Shown here piece after piece: positions 1-6,408 of a DNA stretch of 11,578 bases. The stretch is from Mageeibacillus sp. UBA5442 (GTDB lineage Bacteria > Bacillota > Clostridia > Saccharofermentanales > DTU023). The stretch lies in assembly GCA_002427475.1 (NCBI GenBank), contig DIRG01000027.1, forward strand, positions 649 to 12,226, given 5' to 3'. The notes under the pieces are model-generated. The model was not told where the DNA came from. It worked only from the letters and a program-made list of their open reading frames with translations, and did no database searches. Position numbers and translations under genes: made by a program. Each line of letters begins with the position of its first letter. Position 1 is the stretch's first letter.

Positions 1-1
1 C

Positions 2-886
2 GAGATCATCTTTCCTGATATCGATTGCCACCTAGGAAGGACTGTATATATAAGGGAGATAGAAGCACCTCAACATTATGAGCTGGACGAACAAATTCAT
101 GAGCTGGAGATCGCACCCGGAGATGAAATCATCCTCGAAATGTACAACGCTCCGGAATGCGGCGATCTCCTGATCAAGAAATTTGACCAGGATTCCAACA
201 ATGCGCCGATCGAGGGCGTTCGCTTCGAAATCGCCAGAGATGAAGAGTTCACGCTCGGAGTGCAGGAAGCTGGCACGAACGCTAAGGGTGAGCTCCTCTT
301 CCACGATCTCAAATTATTGGAAGGCGAGACTGTCTATGTCAGAGAAAAAGAAGCAGCTGCAGGTTACATCATCGATCAGAGCGTGCAGAGCGTACGTTTG
401 CTCGCAGGGGAAACTGTAGACCTCGAGTTTTCCAACCAAGGCAGTGAATTTAACTTAATAAAAACCGATGCAAAAGGAGAACTTCTGGCCGATGTCGCTT
501 TTAAGTTTTTTGATGAGGATGGCGAAAAAATAAGGTTCAGCCTAGAAAACGGAATCTATCGGCCAGATTGTGAAGGCGAGTTTTCCGAACTACGCACAGA
601 TGCGGCAGGCAAAATCGTGATCCGTTATCTTCCTTTAGGCAGCTACAGCTTTCAAGAAAGTGAAACCTTAGATGGTTTTACATTGGACCTGACACGCTAC
701 GACTTTGAGCTGGACGAAAGCACTTCGAGCAGCGCTCCCTTAGAAATAATCGTCAAAAATTACAAATTACCACAGAGCGGAGAGTACATCTCCCCGCTAC
801 CTCTAATCCTAATTATCACTTCACTTATCTCTATTTCTATATTGATTCTACTCCGCAGAAAGCTTGACGCCGGGCGTAGCTCTTGA
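2..886 (+). CDS. CnaB-repeat surface protein with LPQSG sorting signal, C-terminal part (5' end outside window)
   Basis: The frame is open from base 2, 46 codons before the first internal ATG at 140, so this is the 3' part of a longer gene: 294 residues and a TGA stop. It shows the end of one CnaB/SpaA-type prealbumin domain (VYIREIEAP then LEMYNAP), a complete second domain (about residues 54-150, with GDLLIKK, VYVREKEAAAGY and FSNQG) and a diverged third (about 151-253, with LIKTD, FQESET and VKNYK). In this family a Lys near the first strand, a central Glu and an Asn near the last strand form an internal isopeptide bond, and candidates for all three are present in domains two and three. 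The C-terminus is a cell-wall sorting signal: LPQSG at residues 256-260, a hydrophobic span at about 265-283, then RRK. LPQSG departs from LPxTG at position four. Inferred role: sortase-anchored adhesin or pilin-like protein. The ligand cannot be told, and no sortase gene lies in the window. Confidence 0.85.
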   Translation, partial: EIIFPDIDCHLGRTVYIREIEAPQHYELDEQIHELEIAPGDEIILEMYNAPECGDLLIKKFDQDSNNAPIEGVRFEIARDEEFTLGVQEAGTNAKGELLFHDLKLLEGETVYVREKEAAAGYIIDQSVQSVRLLAGETVDLEFSNQGSEFNLIKTDAKGELLADVAFKFFDEDGEKIRFSLENGIYRPDCEGEFSELRTDAAGKIVIRYLPLGSYSFQESETLDGFTLDLTRYDFELDESTSSSAPLEIIVKNYKLPQSGEYISPLPLILIITSLISISILILLRRKLDAGRSS

Positions 887-920
887 AAGAATAATCTCGA
901 AGAACTATAATTAGTCTGCG

Positions 921-955
921 TCTTCAGGGAGTGCTTATCGCGCACTCCCTGAAGA
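921..955 (+). terminator. Rho-independent terminator after the surface-protein gene
   Basis: A perfect 14-base-pair stem (TCTTCAGGGAGTGC, 921-934, against 942-955) closes a 7-base loop, 34 bases after the TGA stop. The following bases are T-rich but interrupted (TTGTATCAATTTT), so the stem is strong and the T-tract only moderate. It separates the surface-protein gene from the two-gene unit that follows. Confidence 0.8.
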
Positions 956-992
956 TTGTATCAATTTTCTTCGGGAAATTGTCTGCAGTCAT

Positions 993-1021
993 TATACTAA
1001 TGTCATGTGTTCGTATCGAAC
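993..1021 (+). promoter_or_regulatory. Possible promoter -10 element and small operator-like palindrome
   Basis: The region between the terminator and the next start codon (956-1128) has no gene. It contains TATACT at 993-998, a good -10 hexamer, but no convincing -35 at the right distance (TTCGGG at 970-975 is poor), so a promoter here would need an activator or another sigma factor. Just downstream is GTTCG-TAT-CGAAC (1009-1021), a perfect 5-base inverted repeat with a 3-base centre, close to the expected transcription start and so placed like an operator. Both are short enough to be chance. No B12 riboswitch boxes were seen in this leader. Confidence 0.3.
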
Positions 1022-1128
1022 GTGATTATCAAATGTCGACAGCCGATTACTATGTTAGTACTTACAAGATCAAAGTTTAGACGAATCAACTTAAAGCAAT
1101 CGTTTTTTTATTATCTGGGGAGGTCATC

Positions 1129-2184
1129 ATGAAAACTACTATTATTGGGGCAGGTAACACAGGACTAGCTATGGCCGCGCATTTAGCTTTCGCCGGCAAT
1201 GAAGTCTTTATTTATGATAACGACCGGGAAACAATCAATTTGCTTCAAGAGACTAAATCCATTCGTTGTTCGGGAGCATTGCAGGGCAACGCCACGATCA
1301 AGAATGCCTCTACGGACATCACTCCCGCAGTGGAAGATACCGATTTAGTCATAATTATGACGCCGGCCTTTGCCCATAAGGAGCTGGCCATTCTGCTCGG
1401 TCAAACCCTGAAGAAAGAAGTTCCCATCATACTCAGCCCCGGCCGCACCTGTGGCGCCTTGGAGTTCGAGCATTATTTCGCTTTACATAATAATTCAATT
1501 AAACCTCTCATAGCAGAGACTCAAACCGTAATCCACACAGCCCGTCGCTACACAGCCAACAGTGTCTATGTCATCGCAATCAAAGACTCCGTTTATCTGG
1601 CCAGTCTCGAAGCCGGCCACAGCCAAGACATCTTGTCACAGCTACCCGACGTCATCAGCAGTCATTTTAGTCCGGCCAAATCCATCGTTCAGACGTCTAT
1701 CGGTAACACAGGCATGGTTCTGCACTGTGCTCCGCTCTTGCTGAACAGCGGCTGGACTGAGAACCCGGAAATCGGCTTCCGGCATTATTACGATGGCATA
1801 TCGCCGCGGATTGCCAAGTTTATAGAGAAAATCGACCACGAACGCATCCAGGTTTCCAAAGCCATGGATTGCGAAGTAATCAGCACTTATGACTGGCTTA
1901 ATCGCAGCTATCATTCCGAAGGCGAGAACCTCTACGAACGCATCCAAGATACCCCGGCCTATGAAGCGATCGATGCTCCTAACACCTTGGATCATCGCTA
2001 TATTTACGAGGATGTCCCCTATGGCCTAGTTCCACTTGAAGCTTTAGGCAAGCTCCACGGGATTGATATGAAATATACAACTCTGATAATTGATCTGGCT
2101 TCGGCTTTGATGGACTTGAACTTCCGTGAGCAAGGCCGCAATTTGTGCACTTTTGACTTACAGAAACTTAGTCCAAACTCTTAG
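1129..2184 (+). CDS. Opine dehydrogenase family NAD(P)-dependent oxidoreductase
   Basis: This 351-residue protein has the two-domain layout of the octopine/nopaline dehydrogenase family. These enzymes reductively condense an amino acid with an alpha-keto acid, or run the reverse. The N-terminal Rossmann fold shows GAGNTG at residues 7-12 and an acidic Asp30 at the end of the second strand, which in such folds usually favours NAD over NADP. The C-terminal domain has GMVLHCAP with His199 and EDVPYGLVPL with Asp295, matching in position the His/Asp catalytic pair of known opine dehydrogenases. Start: ATG with GGGGAGGT (1117-1124) just upstream. It ends in TAG, 12 bases before the B12-domain gene, so the two are almost certainly co-transcribed. 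The substrates cannot be read from sequence. The family also holds many uncharacterised bacterial members, so the opine activity itself is inferred. Confidence 0.85.
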   Translation: MKTTIIGAGNTGLAMAAHLAFAGNEVFIYDNDRETINLLQETKSIRCSGALQGNATIKNASTDITPAVEDTDLVIIMTPAFAHKELAILLGQTLKKEVPIILSPGRTCGALEFEHYFALHNNSIKPLIAETQTVIHTARRYTANSVYVIAIKDSVYLASLEAGHSQDILSQLPDVISSHFSPAKSIVQTSIGNTGMVLHCAPLLLNSGWTENPEIGFRHYYDGISPRIAKFIEKIDHERIQVSKAMDCEVISTYDWLNRSYHSEGENLYERIQDTPAYEAIDAPNTLDHRYIYEDVPYGLVPLEALGKLHGIDMKYTTLIIDLASALMDLNFREQGRNLCTFDLQKLSPNS

Positions 2185-2196
2185 GAAGGAGCAGTA

Positions 2197-4101
2197 ATGA
2201 AACCGGGAAACTCTGCAGCGGTATACACTTTTATCAAAACAGCACACGATGCTCATACCATAGGTATTCAATCAGCAGCTGCCCTCATGGAAGAGTGCGG
2301 CTATACAGTTGTCCGTCCGGATGAGCAAGTAGAGCTAGCCTTCTCCCACATCACAGATGACCGTGCGAGAGAGGAGATCATTGACTGGATCAGCCATAAC
2401 AATATCAACAGAATCGGCATCACTTATCGTCTGGATAAGACTGATGCTTTACGAATACTCGGTTATTTCGTTGAAGAGTTGAAAAAAAACCAACTTCTCT
2501 CCTCACAGGGTGGCTCTGTCGACGCACTCTTCTTCGGTGGCTTACCTGAATCCTGCGCAGCAATTTCAAAAGAGTTCGGTGACTTAGTCCGCTGCTTCCA
2601 AGGCGGTGAATCCGCACGCGACACCCTCCTCACACTAGGAGTTCCTAGCGAAAAAATCCCGGCCGAAATGATGGAGGTCAGCCAATACGACAGTGATCGT
2701 GAAAGCTTTGCCAAGGAAATCATCGACAAAGGCGAATATCATTATCTCAAAGGTCATTCTGATGATGATTACCGCGACTTTGGCAGCAGGCAAGACACCG
2801 TCCTGAAACGGCTTGCCGCAGTCAAAGAAGGTCCATACGGTAAGCGCCCACTCATCCGAGCGCATGTGGGACCTTATTCAGCTGATCAGAAAAGATCCGA
2901 GGCGATACGCGAATGCGCCGACTGGGCCAAACAACTTGCGAAGAGCGGCTTGCTCGACATTTTGTCCCTAGGGACATCCCAGTTGTCTCAATCAAACTTC
3001 GGCGAAAACTGGCACGGCAAAATCAATGGTGGCGGTGTCCCCATCAATTCTCCCGACGAATTCGTCCAGATCTACGAAGCCGCCCGCCCACTTCTCTTGC
3101 GCACCTACGCCGGCACCAAGAACATCAGCAGCTTAGCGGCCATGTACGAGGAAACCATCAACATCTCCTGGCATGCCATGTCCCTTTGGTGGTTCAACCT
3201 GCTCGACGGCAGAGGACCTTACGACCTCTACACCAGTCTGCAAGAGCAAATACTCGCCATCCGCTATATTGCCGGAAGCGGTAAACCCTTTGAAGCGAAT
3301 GTCTCGCATCACTTTTCTTTCCGAGGAGCCGACGATGTCACCTACATTGTCTCAGCCTACTTGGCGGCAAAACTGGTCAAGCAGCTAGGTATCAAAACCT
3401 TTGTCTTGCAAAACATGCTCAACACTCCCAGCAGCACTTGGGGCGTCCAAGACTTGGCAAAATCCAGAGCCATGCTGAGCTTAGTCCGTTCACTCGAAGA
3501 CGATAATTTCAAAGTTCTGCTACAACCGCGCGCCGGCTTGGAATATTTCGTCGCCGACCCCTATCAGGCAAAAATCCAACTGGCCGCAGTCAGCTGCCTC
3601 ATGGATGATATCGAGCCCCATGACACCTCCAGTCCCGAACTCCTCCACGTGGTCAGTTATTCCGAAGCCAGCCATCTGGCGACTCCAGCAGTCATCGACG
3701 AGAGCATTAAAATCACGTTACATACTCTGAATGAATACCGCCGAGCAAAACAGCGCGGTATAGTTGATGATATGAGCAAAAACGAAGAAGCCAAACAGCG
3801 CGAGATCAAGCTCTATCGAGATTCCAAACAGCTGATTGATTACTTGGAAGATAATTATCCCGATCTTTATTCCGCAGAAGGCTTCTACAAATTATTTGCC
3901 GCAGGCTTCCTACCCACTCCCTATCTGTGGAAGGAGACGGATGAATTTGCACATGCGGTCAATTGGCGCACAAAATCTCTACACGGCAGTCAGGTAGTGA
4001 TCAATGATTCTGATGCAGAAATGTCTATGGATGAAAGGCTGGCCTTGGCAGGTGACAAGCGGAAATACGCCGAATCGCTGCTAGCAATGCGCCAGAGGTA
4101 A
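2197..4101 (+). CDS. B12-binding protein with glutamate-mutase-like catalytic barrel, substrate unknown
   Basis: Residues 1-145 look like a B12-binding Rossmann domain: DAHTIG at 18-23 is the DxHxxG motif whose His replaces the lower ligand of cobalamin, and FFGGLP (112-117) gives the later GG signature. The remainder resembles the TIM barrel of glutamate mutase subunit E. Landmarks are NGGGVPINSP (277-286), a long central stretch at about 303-435 with SHHFSFRGADDVTYIVSAYLAAKL, and a C-terminal segment near 580-605 (HAVNWRTKSLHGSQ). Glutamate mutase itself uses separate S and E chains with the barrel distinct from the B12 chain. Here both are in one 634-residue chain with the B12 domain first. 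Inferred role: adenosylcobalamin-dependent carbon-skeleton or amino-group rearrangement of an amino-acid-like substrate. Start: ATG after AAGGAG (2186-2191). The gene follows the opine-dehydrogenase-like gene by 12 bases, so both may act on the same metabolite. The B12 call is firm, the barrel family moderate and the substrate unknown. Confidence 0.7.
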   Translation: MKPGNSAAVYTFIKTAHDAHTIGIQSAAALMEECGYTVVRPDEQVELAFSHITDDRAREEIIDWISHNNINRIGITYRLDKTDALRILGYFVEELKKNQLLSSQGGSVDALFFGGLPESCAAISKEFGDLVRCFQGGESARDTLLTLGVPSEKIPAEMMEVSQYDSDRESFAKEIIDKGEYHYLKGHSDDDYRDFGSRQDTVLKRLAAVKEGPYGKRPLIRAHVGPYSADQKRSEAIRECADWAKQLAKSGLLDILSLGTSQLSQSNFGENWHGKINGGGVPINSPDEFVQIYEAARPLLLRTYAGTKNISSLAAMYEETINISWHAMSLWWFNLLDGRGPYDLYTSLQEQILAIRYIAGSGKPFEANVSHHFSFRGADDVTYIVSAYLAAKLVKQLGIKTFVLQNMLNTPSSTWGVQDLAKSRAMLSLVRSLEDDNFKVLLQPRAGLEYFVADPYQAKIQLAAVSCLMDDIEPHDTSSPELLHVVSYSEASHLATPAVIDESIKITLHTLNEYRRAKQRGIVDDMSKNEEAKQREIKLYRDSKQLIDYLEDNYPDLYSAEGFYKLFAAGFLPTPYLWKETDEFAHAVNWRTKSLHGSQVVINDSDAEMSMDERLALAGDKRKYAESLLAMRQR

Positions 4102-4134
4102 AAAAGCAAAGCGCCACCTTCACACAGGAATGGC
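4100..4134 (-). terminator. Weak candidate terminator between convergent genes
   Basis: On the minus strand a hairpin pairs GCCA-TTC (4134-4131 and 4130-4128) with GAA-TGGC (4121-4119 and 4116-4113), with a 2-base bulge and a 6-base loop. Seven bases later comes a run of six T (4105-4100). This would end transcription from the HD-domain gene on the minus strand. The gap before the T-run makes it imperfect. It also overlaps the stop codon of the convergent B12-domain gene. Confidence 0.35.
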
Positions 4135-4156
4135 CTACTCTATTAAATTAAAATTT

Positions 4157-4810
4157 TTAGATAATGCTGCTGCTGTTAGCCAATTGTTCCTGTAGCTTTA
4201 GATAAAATTCTCTGTAAAAGTTGAGTCTCTCATGCCAGATGGCTTGCGCTGTCTTTGTTCCCAGCTTCATCTCTTGGAGTTCAGTCAAGCGACTCAAAGT
4301 GGTATTCACCAAAGTCTCTTTGTCGCTCAAGCTCATTTCGCTAAATTCTTTCATCTGGAGAATCTCATAAATCCTGTAGGCGTCAAAACGATCGATGTTA
4401 TCTGCATCACCAACGGATTCGGCAAAAGGTGTCCTCTCGCCGGGAAAGTCCGCCTCGTCATCGACATGAATGGCTATGCCGTAGCAAATGGCTGCGATTC
4501 GCTCAGCGGCTAGATCTTCTGACTCGAGAAAGGTACGGGCCAGCTCTGCAGCACGTCGACCGTGGTTGAGCCAATCTTCTTTGCCGTCGAACTCTTCGGA
4601 ATACGACACGTCGTGTAAGAGGCAGGCTACTACCATGTCTGTCTCTGAAAAGCCCTCTCCCTGCGCAATCGTCCTGCCGATATTAGCTACTCGATATGAA
4701 TGTTCTAAACGGTAATCTAGCGCGGCCGGATGTTCTTCAAAGTAAGGAGATTTTTGCAGCATCTCCTGCAAAAAGGCTTCGGTCTTCTTAATCAGTTCTG
4801 TATCTAACAT
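4157..4810 (-). CDS. HD-domain phosphohydrolase
   Basis: A 217-residue protein of the HD superfamily of metal-dependent phosphohydrolases. Metal ligands are visible as LEHSYRVA (His37), the diagnostic LLHDVS pair His66-Asp67, and GDADNIDRFDAYRI with candidate ligands Asp135/Asp137. The spacing H...HD...D and the overall length fit stand-alone YedJ/YpgQ-like HD hydrolases, a group that includes nucleotide phosphohydrolases, but the substrate cannot be told. The start is uncertain. I chose ATG at 4810, where MLDTEL begins and GAGGA lies 11 bases upstream. Other in-frame starts are ATG at 4822 and TTG at 4831 (weak AGAAG upstream), which would add 4 or 7 residues. It follows the Crp-type regulator gene in the same direction with about 80 bases between and no obvious terminator, so it may be the last gene of the PFL operon. 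Confidence 0.75.
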   Translation of the reverse strand: MLDTELIKKTEAFLQEMLQKSPYFEEHPAALDYRLEHSYRVANIGRTIAQGEGFSETDMVVACLLHDVSYSEEFDGKEDWLNHGRRAAELARTFLESEDLAAERIAAICYGIAIHVDDEADFPGERTPFAESVGDADNIDRFDAYRIYEILQMKEFSEMSLSDKETLVNTTLSRLTELQEMKLGTKTAQAIWHERLNFYREFYLKLQEQLANSSSII

Positions 4811-4891
4811 ACGCACTCGCATCCTCAACAATAGATTCTTCTATCGAGTTTACTACAGAGTGAGTGGCACGTCTTTAGTTGAAAAATAATC

Positions 4892-5620
4892 TTAGTACAG
4901 GTACGCCTCTAGGGCATCCATGTCTTTAATATAAATTAGGCGATTACCTTCCATGTCTATGTAACCCAACTCCTTGAACTCTCCGAGCTTGCGCGTCAAG
5001 GTCTCGCGGGTCAAACCTGAGAAATTACCCAGCTCTTCCCTATTTAAGGCCAGCTCCAATTGGACGCCACGCTCAGTCACCGTTCCACTTTCCTTCATCA
5101 GGTGCAGCAGGAGACCGGCCGTCTTCATGCTCGCATTAGCAGTACTGAGTCGGTTGATCAAGTCCTCCGCCCAACGAATGCGCTCAAAACTCATGCGCAG
5201 AATTTCCTTTAAGACGTCGTTATTAACTGCTAGGTATTCAAAAAAAATATACGCCGGCACGGCGAGAACAATGCTGTCAGCGATGGCATGACCGGTATAA
5301 AGATAGCCTTCTTGCGAGAGCAAATTATGACCGCCGACGAAGTCGAATTTACGGTAGATATAGTAAATTTGTTCCTTGCCACTCGAAAGAATGTTGGTAA
5401 TCTTAGCCGCTCCCGAGTAGACCAGGAACATCCTGTTCGCCTTGTCGCCGGTGCGGAAGAAAATCTCACCGTCTTCCAACTCGAGTATCTGCAGGGATTG
5501 ACTAACTATTTCATAGTCTTCGTCTGAAAGGTGCTTGAAGAGCGAAGACGAGTGCGAGTTATTTAGAATCGTCGCGCGCTCATCCGGTGCGATGGGATGA
5601 TTGTAGTTTTCTATAGTCAC
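4892..5620 (-). CDS. Crp/Fnr-family transcriptional regulator
   Basis: The 242-residue protein has an N-terminal cyclic-nucleotide-binding-type beta-roll (about 27-140, including LEDGEIFFRTGDKANRMFLVYSG), a long dimer helix (about 136-160) and a C-terminal winged helix. The recognition helix SGLTRETLTRKL (201-212) has the RETxxR pattern of E. coli CRP (Arg180, Glu181, Arg185), which reads GTGA half-sites. There is no cysteine in the protein, so it cannot carry an FNR-type iron-sulfur cluster, and its signal is probably a small molecule or something else. Start: GTG at 5620, supported by a perfect AGGAGG at 5628-5633 seven bases upstream. It lies 14 bases after pflA and is thus the third gene of the PFL operon. 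A matching GTGA-N6-TCAC palindrome sits in the pflB leader, suggesting control of its own operon. Activator or repressor role is not decided. Confidence 0.88.
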   Translation of the reverse strand: MTIENYNHPIAPDERATILNNSHSSSLFKHLSDEDYEIVSQSLQILELEDGEIFFRTGDKANRMFLVYSGAAKITNILSSGKEQIYYIYRKFDFVGGHNLLSQEGYLYTGHAIADSIVLAVPAYIFFEYLAVNNDVLKEILRMSFERIRWAEDLINRLSTANASMKTAGLLLHLMKESGTVTERGVQLELALNREELGNFSGLTRETLTRKLGEFKELGYIDMEGNRLIYIKDMDALEAYLY

Positions 5621-5634
5621 AGTAAAACCTCCTA

Positions 5635-6408
5635 CTAAGAGCGGCCGTTGCGGCTGGCGCTAAGTTGCTGAGCGTGCAGGCGATTCGCATAGCGCTCCCA
5701 CTCTTTGGCTTGCTCCTGCTCCATCGGTGCAAGATCACTCAAAGCATATTCTAGCCCAAGCTGTTCGTATTTAGCTGTGCCATGCGTATGATAAGGAATG
5801 ATCTCCAAGCGCTCCACCATGAACTGAATTGGCTTGATCGTTTCAACGAGCTGTTCCATCGCTTCAGCATTGTCCGTGTAGCCGGGCAGCATGACGTGAC
5901 GCAGCCAAATCTGCCCGGCAAAACCGTTGTCTTCCAGCGAAGTCATAAAGTTTAAAAAACCCTGCATGGAAGCACCACAGATTTCACGGAAACTCTTTTC
6001 GTCAAAGGCCTTTACATCCAAAAGCAGAGTGTCAACGTAAGGCAGGATTTCGGGATAATACTGTGGCTGCCCGTAGCCAGAAGTGTCAACACAGGTATTG
6101 AAACCCTCTTTTTTCAAAAGCTGTAAAGTCTGCGCAAGGAAGGCACCCTGCAGGAGAGGTTCACCGCCGGAAAAGGTCACACCGCCATCCTCACCCTGAT
6201 AGGGCCGGTAGCGTTTCGCTATTTTCAAAATGTCCTCCGGCGTAACTTCCTCACCAGCGTTGATGGCCTGCGAATCAGGGTTGTGGCAGTAGGCGCAGCG
6301 CAAGGGACAACCTTGCAAAAAGAAGATCGTACGCACCCCGGGCCCGTCCAATAAACCCATGGTTTCAACTGAATGAAGTCTGCCGACTACTTTTTCATCT
6401 TTATACAT
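5635..6408 (-). CDS. pflA: Pyruvate formate-lyase activating enzyme
   Basis: A radical-SAM enzyme that abstracts a hydrogen from the C-terminal glycine of pyruvate formate-lyase to make the glycyl radical. The 257-residue form has GRLHSVETMGLLDGPGVR then QGCPLRCAYCHNP, giving the CxxxCxxC cluster motif typical of PFL activases (Cys34, Cys38, Cys41 from this start), followed by GGVTFSGGEPLLQ, the GGE motif for SAM binding. Length and order fit PflA and nothing is missing. Start: I prefer the ATG at 6408, which overlaps the pflB stop by 8 bases (ATGTATAA) and implies translational coupling. An ATG two codons earlier (6414) and a TTG at 6429 are in frame, and none has a clear ribosome binding site of its own. 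Anything that blocks translation of pflB, such as its two internal stops, could therefore reduce expression of this gene. Confidence 0.93.
   Translation of the reverse strand: MYKDEKVVGRLHSVETMGLLDGPGVRTIFFLQGCPLRCAYCHNPDSQAINAGEEVTPEDILKIAKRYRPYQGEDGGVTFSGGEPLLQGAFLAQTLQLLKKEGFNTCVDTSGYGQPQYYPEILPYVDTLLLDVKAFDEKSFREICGASMQGFLNFMTSLEDNGFAGQIWLRHVMLPGYTDNAEAMEQLVETIKPIQFMVERLEIIPYHTHGTAKYEQLGLEYALSDLAPMEQEQAKEWERYANRLHAQQLSASRNGRS

Noticed and set aside
956..1128. Cobalamin riboswitch upstream of the B12-domain module
   Set aside because: The leader is long enough to raise the question, but I see no conserved B12-box bases or the expected multi-stem layout.
1642..1995. 117-codon minus-strand open frame opposite the opine-dehydrogenase-like gene
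   Set aside because: It is antisense to the conserved catalytic domain and has no independent coding signal.
2913..3284. 123-codon open frame on the plus strand inside the B12-domain gene
   Set aside because: It overlaps a well-supported gene in another frame, and its Arg/His/Pro-rich composition is typical of a shifted-frame shadow.
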